A DNA stretch of 64,000 nt. Origin: Solicoccozyma terricola (taxonomy: Eukaryota; Basidiomycota; Tremellomycetes; Filobasidiales; Piskurozymaceae). The translations under genes were made by a program, and so were the position numbers. Within the stretch, counting starts at the first letter, position 1, and every line of letters starts with the position of its first letter. The notes beneath the pieces were generated by a model that was not told the origin of the DNA, ran no database searches, and was given only the letters and a program-made list of their open reading frames with translations. Where the stretch lies: positions 821,017 through 885,016 of the forward strand of contig BCLD01000006.1 of NCBI GenBank assembly GCA_001600875.1. Reading direction: 5' to 3'. Below are positions 1 through 13,510 of this stretch, one piece after another.

Positions 1-182
1 GAGATCCCTCTTTGCCCTCTTCGTATTTAACACCTTCGTTGTGAGCAGACAGGGTGTTTCCAGTCTTTTGGCGCGAGCGCGAAAGCGGTAGGGAAGTCAG
101 CGATTCGGGGTACAGTGGCGACGAGAGGAGTGGGGGGCAAAGTACTTACCTCTGGGTCAGTGGCTCCTGAGTTGACGGTCAT
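1..182 (-). CDS. Unknown protein, 5' end only (runs off the window)
   Basis: Only the first two exons are in the window. Exon 1 (150-182 on the complement) encodes MTVNSGATDPE and ends at a GTAAGT donor. Exon 2 (1-64) continues in phase as TGNTLSAHNEGVKYEEGKEGS and runs off the left edge. The acceptor before exon 2 is CAAAAG. The visible part is hydrophilic, with no signal peptide or domain I can name. The gene diverges from the HSP12-like gene and shares a ~430 bp promoter region with it. No function can be assigned from about 32 residues. The start is chosen because it is the first ATG followed by a clean donor and an open phase-compatible exon. Confidence 0.5.
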
Positions 183-616
183 GATGTAACTTGGTTAAGA
201 TGTTTTGTTTTGTTTTTGACAAGATGTAGGGGTTATTTTGCGACGCTAAAAGTTGAGCTGAGTTGGCCTTGATGTTAAATACTGAATGAGCGAGGTCCGA
301 TTGAATTCAATTCAATTCAAATGACGTCAAGTGGTTAGTAACGTCGCAGCGTCGCGTCATAACGGCACCATCGCAGAACGAAGAACACATGACCCCACAT
401 GACCCCGATGCCAGGGCATGACGCGGTTGAACATCGTCATCCATTTTCAACGGGCACGAGGGCTTCGGTATGCTGCCAAGGTTACTATATAACATGGACT
501 GATTGCCACGAATCTTCCCTTTCGTTTCATCGACACCCGTTTTCAATTCACAATTTCCAACCCCAACACACTACCCAACTCCCTTTTTTCAACTTACCAA
601 ACCTTTTTAATTCACC
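183..616. promoter_or_regulatory. Divergent promoter region of the unknown gene and HSP12
   Basis: Gene-free stretch between two divergently transcribed genes. An AGGGG pentamer (228-232) matches the stress response element bound by Msn2/4-type factors in yeasts, which would fit an HSP12 promoter; whether such a factor acts here is inference. Positions about 300-320 hold a short tandem AATTC repeat (GAATTCAATTCAATTCAA). The last 80 bases before the HSP12 start are C/T-rich, as is usual for fungal 5' leaders. No TATA box stands out. Confidence 0.4.
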
Positions 617-1038
617 ATGTCTGACATGGGAGTACGTAACACTCCCCTACTCTCCCACGTCTACACGTGCATATATCCTGACATCACCTTTTACCTACCC
701 CCTTCATAACAGAGGCAATCTCTCGGTGACAAGGCCGGCGCTGCTCTCAAGCCCGACTCTCAGAAGACCTACCTCGAGCAAGCCAAGGACACCGTCGTTG
801 GAAAGGCCGATTCTGCAGGTTCCACCGCTCAACCCGACTCTCAGAAGGTGAGTTCCCGGTGGTGGTTTTATTGAATCATGAGAAGGCTAGCCGGAAATAC
901 TGATTCTCTTTCTGGTGCTTTTTTCATTCTTCACAGTCTTGGACCCAGTCTGCTGGTGATGCCGTCAGCGGCAACCAGAACCAGAACGATGAGGGTCTCT
1001 TGAACAAGGCCAAGTCGGCTGTCGGTATGCAGAAGTAG
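617..1038 (+). CDS. HSP12: HSP12/HSP9-family small stress protein
   Basis: Three exons (617-631, 713-847, 937-1038) give an 83-residue protein starting MSDMGRQSLGDKAGAALKPD, containing KTYLEQAKDTVVGKADSAGS and ending NKAKSAVGMQK. This matches the HSP9/HSP12 family: about 80-110 residues, an N-terminal S-D-x-G-R-x-S-x-x-D-K signature, Gly/Ala/Lys/Asp-rich and without Cys. Family members are intrinsically disordered in solution and fold into amphipathic helices at membranes, stabilising them during heat, osmotic and stationary-phase stress. PDSQK occurs twice, before the first and second introns of the coding part. Both introns have good GT-AG ends (GTACGT, GTGAGT). An AGGGG stress element lies upstream. 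Family assignment is strong; the precise physiological role is inferred from yeast and Cryptococcus homologues. Confidence 0.92.
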
Positions 1039-1490
1039 ATTTGCAGTGAGGAAATGAAGAATGATTGGAGTCAAGTGAAGAGATGAGAAGGAACAGATGT
1101 AGTAGCAATATGACCACCCCAATCAAATGTTTTTTGAGATCAGGCTGGGCGTTTGACCTGTTTAGGGTAGATGGTTGCTTGAGTTGTGCCACAGTATCTG
1201 TTGCCATGAGTATGTATACCCCCCCCTCCCCCTGCCATGAGGATATCCCTACTGTTCGCCACTGTCACTCCCCCGCTGCCCAAAAGTAAACATCGTCATG
1301 ATGACGTGGTGGCGATCGATCCCATTACGTCGTTTGCGAATTGATGCCGAAGAGCAGAGAAGTCTGTCAACATGAGGAAGAGCAGGTCTCTCCAACCGTC
1401 TCCCACAATCATCCATCCTCCTCAATCACAAACATCCATTCCCCCCCCCCCCCCCTTCTCCACCTTCATCTCCCCTTTCCCCGACCAGTC
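1039..1490. other. Intergenic region between HSP12 and the amylase
   Basis: No gene is visible. It contains the HSP12 3' region and the amylase upstream region. A run of 15 C at 1441-1455 is followed by a C/T-rich stretch that ends 36 bases before the amylase start codon. It is one of several coding-strand poly-C tracts just upstream of genes in this window. Confidence 0.5.
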
Positions 1491-4254
<2,764 letters not shown>

Positions 4255-4578
4255 ATGCGCTCCAAATTGGGTTTCTGGTATCATTTAGAGGTTTTAGTTA
4301 TGGGTTATAGTTGGATATAGAATGATAGTGAGGAGGCTCGCCACTCTTATCACCAGGAATGATGACCTGGCAGCGAACGACAATGACGTGGACTTCCATA
4401 CACGACGACCGGTCGGTGGCGTAAGAAGATCGTGCCTGGCGTTTCACGTCAAAGGAGAGATGACCTCAAAACGATTGTCTGCCCCTTGAGTACGATAGAC
4501 GGGGCACGAACAAGATTGATGGGACTTCGCTGAGCTTCAAATCCAGTCCCCGTACAACAACAACGTAACAGCTGCATT
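4255..4578. other. Intergenic region, nothing recognised
   Basis: 324 bases between the amylase stop and the next start. I see no coding exon, RNA gene or clear repeat. It probably holds the amylase 3' end and the promoter of the next gene. Confidence 0.4.
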
Positions 4579-6726
4579 ATGAATCACGCCAACCTGCCAG
4601 CTCTGCTGAGAAGCAGCGTCGATTTCACACCTCGTGAAGAATTTGCGCCCAGACAGTGAATTGCCTTCACTTCCTGCGTAGCTTCTCTTGGACACAAATT
4701 GACTTCTGCTACTTCAGATCACGCTACACAGCATTTGCTCTCCTCTCATTCTCGAGGACCAACAGCATAAGAGCCACCGGCTTCACCTCCAATGTCTACG
4801 GGGGAATTATCGCCGCTATACGACGAGAATGGCCTATGGGATTGCATTGCGCCACTCTGCAAGAAGGTGAAATGTGGACTGCGATGATGTATGGTACCCC
4901 CTGGAAGAAGTCTGGCGATGAGGAATTGGAGTGGGTGTTGGAGACTTTCCTGACGGTTTGGAACAATAGCTGACGGAATACTGCCTGTGCCAGGTCTATC
5001 CGTCTCATTATAGCCATCTTCACTACATTGGCACATGATGGCTGGATAATGGTAGAGGGGATACAAGCTGGAGCCGGCAGAAACGATGCCCATAGTTTCA
5101 TTTTCGCTTGGTCAGATAGGGTTGAAGCGAATCCTCCGGTATTCTTTGCTTTGTCGTTTCCCCGTGAGTTGGATTACCGCTAGTCCGTTAAAGCCATTGC
5201 CTGATGCATCGTTTTTCTACTAGTGCCTGATCGTATATCAATCATTGATTGTCCACCAACGGCAACACCTTCCATCATCTCCTCCGTTCGTTCTGCCATC
5301 GAGACATCGTCGACCTCTCCTCTACCACAACCTCATCGTGCACTGCAAGTCTCCCAACCTTCGACAACAGGTCCACGTTCTCCCGTTTGCCACCAACCAC
5401 CAAGTTCAGGGAACGTGAAAGCTGTGTCTATCAAAGATGAAGGATGGGCGAATCCAGGAGTGTATAGTTTCTGGATTAGAGGGTATGCAAGTTGGTTCAA
5501 GCCGGGTGGGGTGAAAGACGATCGGTATGACAAGTGAGTAATCTTACCACTTGGAGGAAAAATTGAATCTGACTCCCTGTCGTTTGCTACTTCCCAGCAA
5601 TCATCCTGCTCTCCTCCTCAATCTTCTGAACAAACTCGACGCCGACCATTTTGGTCTGACAACCTCAATTCCACTCTTACCACTCAAGAAACGTCGTGAT
5701 ATACTCATCTTCCACTCACTTCCGAGTGCTGGACCACACGTCACATCCTCGCGATCGGAAGGTGCAGCTGAAACGAGTGGGATTCCGGTAGTCTCCTCAA
5801 CAGTTCTCCCTCATGTGTCCCCGGATAATACTGGGTATTCGACGGAGCAATTCTCACCAAAGCATGAAACACCTCCTTCTCCATCTCCGAGCCAAGAATA
5901 CCGCGAGTTAGTTCCTCTTCATGTAGGGGAGAAAAGGTGGAATCTATTGAAGGTGAACAAAGGGATTGCAACGGCGGCAACCTTTATTGATAGCAATGAA
6001 CAGAGAGAGGCTGAGACAAGCCATCAAGCAATCGTCATCGATTCGTATCTCTTAAACCATCCAGCCGACCCCGGAGAATCAATCTCGGCACCAAGCAGTA
6101 CAAGCTTGGTAAGTCCATCAACGCAGCTGGAGCCTCCACTCACTGGAGAAAAAGGATCGTCAACTTCAATTTGGCAACCCGGTTCATTTGTCCAAAATGA
6201 AATGACGACCCAGTCGAAACGCGACAGCTCATGGGTTTCAGATGATCATCTAGATGACATCCCTGGACCGCAACTCAGCGAAGATGGTAAGGTGGTAGTA
6301 GTAGGCGATGTAACGGAACCTAGTGGGTTTCAAGCAGGGTCTAGCGAGGTGTTGGTCGGGAAGAAGAAGGGCAAATTGAGAGGATTGTTGGGAAGAACAA
6401 AGAGGAGCAAGTTGTGGATGGCTAAGAAAAGGGAAAAAGGATCACACGATCACTTCGAGAGACCGCGAGACACGACAGGAGGCGCGGCGGCACGCGACCA
6501 GACGGATACAGCTGACCCGGGTATTCATCAAACGATGAGTACCCTGTCTGTGTATGACCCGGTGGACCCGGTGGTTGGGGATGTGGCGTTACCGACGCCG
6601 GTATCTGTTGAGGACAGATATGGACTCCTGCAGGGGAGTAAGTTCCTGGAGCAGTTCCGAGATACTCTGGATGTCCCTGTGGACTGGATCGGAGACCGGA
6701 AGATGGGGAAGGTGGTGGATGGGTAG
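4579..6726 (+). CDS. Conserved-looking protein of unknown function
   Basis: I do not recognise this protein. The best model starts at 4579 (MNHANLPALLRSSVDFTPRE), splices 4655 to 4718 (GTGAAT donor, CTTCAG acceptor) into TAFALLSFSRTNSIRATGF and then EWPMGLHCATLQE, and splices again to a block reading FTTLAHDGWIMVEGIQAGAG followed by DAHSFIFAWSDRVEANPPVF. Further exons carry a Ser/Thr/Pro-rich stretch, then YSFWIRGYASWFKPGG, and a long last exon (~5600-6726) with NHPALLLNLLNKLDADHFGL, disordered acidic and basic segments, and a C-terminus ending DWIGDRKMGKVVDG. The splice between about 4866 and 5014 is uncertain: a second donor near 4895 gives an equally open product. The structured N-terminal half with aromatic residues and the disordered C-terminal half suggest a globular domain plus tail. 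No signal peptide is seen. Confidence 0.6.
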
Positions 6727-6932
6727 TTAAGAGGGAGGGGTGACAGTGGCGGAGAGGGACCCCCGGTCACCACGAATAAGCGCTCGCCACTGTAATTCCC
6801 AAGCGCAGCTGTGAATATCATGCTATCGTCCCACGATGACCACCCTCGACACCACCATCACCCCCATTTCTCACGCATACCACAGCGTAGACATCTCGCT
6901 CAACATCGTCTCCACCGTACATCCGCCATCGC

Positions 6933-9900
6933 ATGGAATCGTACCTCCACGCTCTCGACGGGACACCGGCGGGGTCTGCAGCAGTGAGTCGTCGACGTCG
7001 CTGTCGTGCTCCTCCGTACTGCCCCGATACTCACCTGCTTACATATCTAGGACCATGATCAGGACGCACACACTGCCGGTCCTCTCGACCTTCTCATCGA
7101 TGCCATACAGAATCCATCCTCTTCCAACTCCCATAATGTCGGTCAAGTACAGCAGAACGGTCAGCATCTCGCAGATCATAACAACGATGAAATGCAAGAA
7201 CATCACTCTTCTGCTCTGGGCGATGGCCACGCCTATGATCCAACGCTGAATGGGAACGACGATACCGACTATGGAGCAGCAGCCGAGGCCGCAGCAGCCG
7301 CATACGCTTCAGGCAGTGGGAGGGGTTATCCGGAACTGGCGATGCTGGAGGAGGAGAACGTAGATGGTGGGGAACATGGCGTACGTGAAGCCAGTCATTC
7401 GATACAGGGTTTGTTAGCTGCTAGCAAATATCTTGGTGGTCAACAACCTGCTGGTGGAGAATATGTAACCGAGGATCAAAGAGTGAGCTTTTCATCTCCT
7501 CACACAATCCTACATTCGCATCCTCACCGCGCTGACTCGGATCTCTCGTACTTCAAGCAGATCATTCCACCGTCCTCGGCGGTCGGGAAACGACGAGCTA
7601 CATCACCGCCTCATCAGGATAGTCCACCTCGCCATGGCAAGATTGCACGTCTGTTCGCTGCTACTACTGGACCAAATGGCGCTAGGATTCCGGAACAATC
7701 AATGAGTTTCAGCACGATCACGTTGTTGCATGGTCATGTCGCGCAGAAGAGTTATGGCCCCGAGAAGAGGTAACGTTATCTCCATCATTCTGCTGGTGCG
7801 CTTCATCTAGCTGACTTCAACTTGGGCCTGCAGATTCCTCGCACCGCCTCCTGTCGTTCGAATGAATGGCTCCGTCGCCGACACTCTTAAAACTATAACC
7901 CTCGCCTTGGTCAATAATGACACCGGACCTCTGGTCCCCCTTATCTCCAATGTTCAAGGTGTCCATTTTGACATCCCAGGCCGACAAGATGAGGCTCGTG
8001 CGATGCTTCGTGACGGTATGGGTTTCCCAGGATTATACGCCAGTTGCACACATAAGGCCAAGACGATCAAATTGAGATTGAACGTGTTTCAACCGGGAGG
8101 AACAGATTGGAGAGTCGATGCGATGGGAAATCCAGTCTTACCTCAACAAATAAAGACGGGAGAGGGATTACCAGAGAGTGACAGGGTTCAACCCAAGTTG
8201 AATAGAAAAAAGGTCATGATGGGCGGATCAAAGGGGAAGGGTAAAGCAAAGGAGGAAGGTCAGCATCCGCAGATAGAGGAACCGTCCGGCGATGCAAATG
8301 GGGATCAGCAGCATTTCGATGGTGCGGTAGTGTTTGATATCTCCCAAGAGAACGCTGGATCATCGGATGAACCTCTCAATGCTACTCTGCATGGTGGGGA
8401 TATGACGATAGGAGATATGACCCACGATCCCGATCTCACCATGAACGATGCAACGATACTTGAACCGGATGTTGGAATGATTAGCGAATTGACGCCTGGC
8501 GTAGATTCTCCCTTCGGTGACGACGGAGATGATCAACCACATAACGCAATGGTAGAGGACATGAATGCCGTCCCGGATGGACATGAAACTCGACCTTGGG
8601 CTTCGTTTGAATCAGAACCACTGCTCGTATTATCCAAGCCTACCAAGACGACGCAAAAAGTTCGATCGCTCGGGCCGCCACTATCCATCACCTCGACTGT
8701 CGCTCTCTGGTCGCGTATCAACTCTCAAGCCGTACGTACCAAGTACATGCTGTACGAGAGAGGTCGTATCATCGGTCGTCCTTCTGAATGGAGCGCGTTC
8801 GTCATCGACGTCATCAAGCGTGGTGTTCCTCCGCTGGGTTTCGAGTCTAAACATCCAGACGCTCACGACGAGAAAGTATTGTGTTACGGCAGCGTCGTGT
8901 CGATTCGCGAGAAACACTCGGGACTCCGTACTGAGCCACTTTTAATGTGCAAAGTCAACAGTGGGATCCTAGAGCTCAATACTTTTGACCCTGTCAATCA
9001 GCTGGAGAAGATTGCCTTTGCCAAGAACGTCAAAGGGCAAGGCAGATGGTATCTCAGAGCGCCAGGAAAGGCCATCAAACGATTCGACGAAGACGGCAAG
9101 CCAGTACCACGCATTCGAAAACGACAACGCGGTCACAAGGATACCGTGAATCTGGTGGTGAAGAAGAAGAACGCTCCAGCGCTCGATCAGGAAGCAACGG
9201 ATGACGATCGGGCGGTAAAATTCGCTCTGCCGCAGATTCAAGTACAGGAAATTGATGGTCAGGAAATCAGGAGCGAATACATCGACGACTTCCTCTGCTG
9301 GAGCATCACAGGGGTCGGTGAGTAGGAGATGATGACCGCCAAACTCATAGTCAGGGCTGACTGAAGCCAATGTCTGCTCTTAGCCGAACGCACTTACACT
9401 TTCTTCGAGGGCCGTCACGACCTTGGTGACTTTTCCACCGTCTTCAAGAAACCACTGACTCCACTTCCTACCTTGCTCGAAGAGCCAACCTATCGCGCCC
9501 AGGAACACACCGTCACCTTGACGGTCACCGACTTTTATTATGATGACGACGACATCAACTTTCGTCAAAAGCCGCTTCTTGTCTACCTTGGAGCCATCGG
9601 ACCTCTCAGCGTCAGAACCTACCGCAGTTCGGCTCCTCAAAGTGGTCATTCTGCTATTTCCAACGGCCCCGAAGGATCCTCGATCGATATCGCCTCATTC
9701 CCAGCGATCCCCACGGACGGTGGCGAGGACATTCCACCAGAGGAACGTCCATACAGCTCGATTCCCCAAGCGACCCCTCACTCTATTATCGTCGTCCAGC
9801 TGCCTTCAGCTCTCGATATCTGGGAAGCGACTCGCATCGAGCGAGAGCGTCAGCAGGAACTCGACCAACTACGTGGTACAGAAGATGAGATGATGGATAT

Positions 9901-11103
9901 TGACGACATGGCCATGTTCGAGAGTTTGAACTTTGACGTTGGACCGCCAACGTCGACTAGTCAACCTGCTCTGGTGGGTGAATCGCCCATGAACGGGAAT
10001 GAGCTCCCGAAACAAGAGCACGGTGAGATTTCAGCTGAGCAACCGGACCCTGAAATGGACCATCACGCCTTTCCAGCGGATAATGCTGGGTCGCAGGCGC
10101 ATTCCGTGGAAAGCGACGGTGGGAGTGAGGGTATGCATCAGGACTTGGGCTTAGCTGAAGATGCCGATCACACTGAACCTTCTGGAATGCACGATCAAGG
10201 TCTGCATGATGGCGGCATGGACCTCGATGATAATGTTGACACAACTATGCACGATATGGGAGGACACGACGATCATCAGCACCACGATCAGCACGACGTG
10301 ATGCAGCAACTTCTTGATCCTCGACTGGGCGATCTTACTGACATGGACGATATCTCTGGAGATTACATTGCATCGTTCGAAGCCGCGGCCGCGGCTCTTA
10401 CCGCTGCACAGGAAGAGCAACATTTGCATGACATGCATGACATGCACAATATGCAGAGTATGCAAGGTATGACAGCCGCTGCAGCCGTTGCGATGTTGGC
10501 TCCGGATACTTCTTTGGCAGATGTTAGCGCAATGCACGCTGAGATGCTAGGAGGAGGGAATGGAAACCAGTCTCCCATGAATGGCGAACATATGCCGGAA
10601 CAAGGAACGATCGATCAGCATGGTTATGAGCCTGATACCTCGGCATTGGGTGGACCTGGAGGCGGGAAGAAGGGGAAGGGCAAGGCAGGGTCTGCTTCTC
10701 AACGCAAGGGAAGACCACCAAAGCCGAAACCTCCTATCCCCGTGGATGAGCATGGCAAGCGGATCCGGAAGAAGCGGGTCCTCGCGTCCAAGCCGGTATT
10801 AGTGGACAACCCGCACTTTGAGTCTGATCCTCCGGCGCTCCGGATCACTGACAAGGCAGTCAGCGCCATCGCGAAGGGCAGGGAAAGGTCTGACGATCTC
10901 GGTCATTCGTCGTTGCCACTGCTGTTTGTCCGGCCTAGTGACGGGACGGGGTATCACTCTGGAAAGAACGTAGTGATCGAGAAGTTGGATGCCGGCGGGA
11001 TGGAGCCCGAGGGATGGAGTAAGTGCTGTTCGATGAGGTTAAGCGGGCGTATTTGACAGATCCACTGACCGTCACCCTTTGCACAGTCATCCGAGTTGTC
11101 TGA
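6933..11103 (+). CDS. CSL (CBF1/Su(H)/LAG-1) family transcription factor with a split TIG domain
   Basis: Five exons (6933-6983, 7051-7769, 7834-9317, 9384-11018, 11087-11103) encode about 1301 residues. The N-terminal Rel-like DNA-binding domain spans the exon 2/3 junction (TLLHGHVAQKSYGPEKRFLA, near residues 240-262), matching the CSL AKVAQKSYGNEKRFFCPPP signature. A beta-trefoil domain starts near residue 535: VALWSRINSQAVRTKYMLYE, then VCSV-like and ILELNTFDPVNQLEKIAFAK, corresponding to the animal TALLDADDPVSQLHKCAFY. The C-terminal TIG domain begins RTYTFFEGRHDLGDF (residue ~752). Its last strand, LLFVRPSDGTGYHSGKNVVI, appears only near residue 1262, so ~380 residues are inserted. The insertion is His/Asp/Met-rich and carries an AT-hook-like RKGRPPKPKPP. 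CSL proteins bind GTGRGAA sites; fungal ones lack Notch and, in fission yeast, regulate adhesion and cell cycle. The start is set by the phase of the first GTGAGT intron. Confidence 0.92.
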
Positions 11104-11246
11104 GGGGTGGGTATGAGGGAAGCGGCGCTGTGGTTTCATGACGGACGGAATGGTTGTAATGAGACGTGATCTAATGGAATATCACACGTGACTGACCGGG
11201 ACCTCCACTCGCCACCCGCCACTTGCTGCCGATCAACCATCTATCC

Positions 11247-13379
11247 ATGAGCAACGGTGTCCACAGTGCCATCAAGCGGATGTCATCCAACGTACTCGGT
11301 TGATCGCCCACCACCCGAGACAGCGACGACTGCGACGACTGCGGACGGGACATACGTGGCATCGTACCATCAGGGTTGCAGTCAGTACGCAGCGCTTCCA
11401 TCCATATCCATGCCAGTCGATGGCCATTTCGAGACCGCATCCGGAGTCTGCATCATTATGACAGATACTGCTAACGAACCAATGCAAGCGAAGGACATCC
11501 AGACGGATTTCAAGCGTGAGTGGATTAGCAATGCCTGTCAGGTCACTATTCTTCATTCGGTCTGAATCCATTCCCCATTCGACTACATCACAGCGTATCC
11601 TGAGCTCGCATCACGAACTCATCCCAAGCTTATGCCAACCATGATGACGTTTGATACTCTATTCGAACAACGTCAACCCCTTCAACGATCCGTCTCATCC
11701 TTTGATATCTACCTCTTGTTGGGAGCATCTGCGTGTGCGGGAGGCGCGCTGGTCGGCTTGGCGTCCATCTTCCGAGGTCGTCATGTCAATAACTTGGCGA
11801 GAGAGATACAGAAGGACATGAGATCGATATTAAGCAACCATGCGGCTCAACAGGCGAGGATAGGACATGAATTCAGGAGCGGGTTGCAGAAGGATTTGGC
11901 GATTGCACAAACAGGCAAGGCATTGGCTGCTGATAGGAGATTCGTGCTTCCTGGCGCCGCCGCCGCCGCCGCCGATGGCGGATCGGGCGAAGCGTCGACA
12001 CTGGCGTCCGTTCGAGCACCTGAGATGATAGGGGAAGAACGATCGACGATCACCAACTTGGCTACTTTGCCAACAATCAATGAACTTATCCAGCGTCTCA
12101 AGTCATTGGAGCAGAAGATTGACCATGTTGTCAGTCCAAAGGTAGAGAACGTACTCTGTGACGTTTTCCATATGTTGGACGAAATCCGTGCGGACGTTGA
12201 GAAGATCCAACAGGAAACGGAAAACAATCCTGGGGATAACGCGGAACTCATCGAAATCATTTTACGCGATGTGCTTGAAGAGAAAGACGTCAAAGACCAT
12301 CATACGGAACAGGCGGAGAAAATGCAAGTATCCTTAGCCGCACTGGGCAAGGTCGTCCGCGAACAACATATGGCTAGCACGACCTCCATACAAAGCGTTC
12401 ATAAACAACTCAATGTTCTCAAGGATTCGGTGGCGGGTATCGAATCGCGGCTTGGGGCTATCTCCAAGGAACTGGAAGGACCCAACAAGGACGAGGAAGG
12501 TGAGAATGCCTCCGCCCAGCCAACCAGAATTTACGATCTCTTCCAAGATTTCCTGAGTCCACTAGCCAACTCCGAAATCTGCAACGTCGCCAAACCTGAT
12601 CGTTCGCAGAGGACGAGCCGACGTGGACCAGTAGAGTCAGACTGGATGTCAACCAAACCAGGGCAAGGAATGAAGGACCAAGAAGAGCCGGTACTCGTCT
12701 ACTCGGATGGCTCGTTGGGTCCCCTAGCGGAGGAAGCCGTGCAAGCAGCCTATGCCACGAGCTCAAATGCCGATGGGAGCAAGCCGTACACCGCCGACAC
12801 ACCCGAGGAAACTCCGGCCATTGACATGGAGAGGTCTTCGACCCCTTCGCCTATCGAGCAGTCTGAAGCAGAGGACATGGATACCATCGCAGCTCGCGCA
12901 GCCCAAGCGGAAACAAAGGAGACCGCGTTTGACTCTGCACCTCCATCGACACCTCCAGGTCTCCCATCAAGTGAGGAAGTGCAAGGTGCCTTGGACGACA
13001 TGTTGGAAAACTCGGCAAACCCGATGTCACAGAAGCCTGCATATCCAGATTCCGCCACCGAAGCCACGGCTGAACAGGTTGCAGAAAGCCTCGACGGACC
13101 TATCAAGAGATACGGGATGATCTCGGAGAAGGAGAAGGAGACGATTTACAAGGAGTGAGTGAACCGAAATCTTTGTCTGTACCCGTGTGGTTGATAAATC
13201 AAGCCTTCGATCAGAATCGAAATGCACTTCCGGTCACTCAGATTTGAGTCTCAAGGGTTGCGCCGAGAGTATCAGACTAGCAATGTGAGTTGGCATGTGT
13301 GAGCCTAGTTATAGTCTAGGTGTTCTGACTGGAGTCTTCATGTCAGGTCACTGTCGGCAACGGAAAACCCAAGGTGTGA
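11247..13379 (+). CDS. Single-pass membrane protein with coiled coil, unknown function
   Basis: The solid part is 11632-13158, with two short 3' exons (EMHFRSLRFESQGLRREYQT and VTVGNGKPKV, stop 13377-13379). It has one hydrophobic segment (DIYLLLGASACAGGALVGLA), then a long helical coiled-coil region (LIQRLKSLEQKIDHVVSPKV; DVLEEKDVKDHHTEQAEKMQ) and an acidic Ser/Pro/Ala-rich tail. Two 5' exons are probable: 11247-11291 (MSNGVHSAIKRMSSN, donor GTACTC) and 11374 to about 11513 (PSISMPVDGHFETASGVCII, donor GTGAGT), joined in phase to PYPELASRTHPKLMPT just upstream of the internal MPTMM. If these exons are wrong the start is 11632. The layout resembles an organelle-membrane tether, but I cannot name a family. 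Confidence 0.6.
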
Positions 13380-13510
13380 GGGCAGGAGGATGTTTTATCA
13401 GTTGTAGCAAAGTTGTACACCTTTCGCTCCTCTCGTTGTAATGTGAATATCTGTCGCGACATTCATGTGATCTCAAATTGCTTGATACATGCCATATATC
13501 ATGAAGGTCA

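Noticed and set aside
7192..7249. Start of the CSL gene at the internal ATG 7192
   Set aside because: The exon is open upstream to an acceptor at 7050 and joins in phase to a 17-codon exon with a GTGAGT donor, so the ATG at 6933 is preferred.
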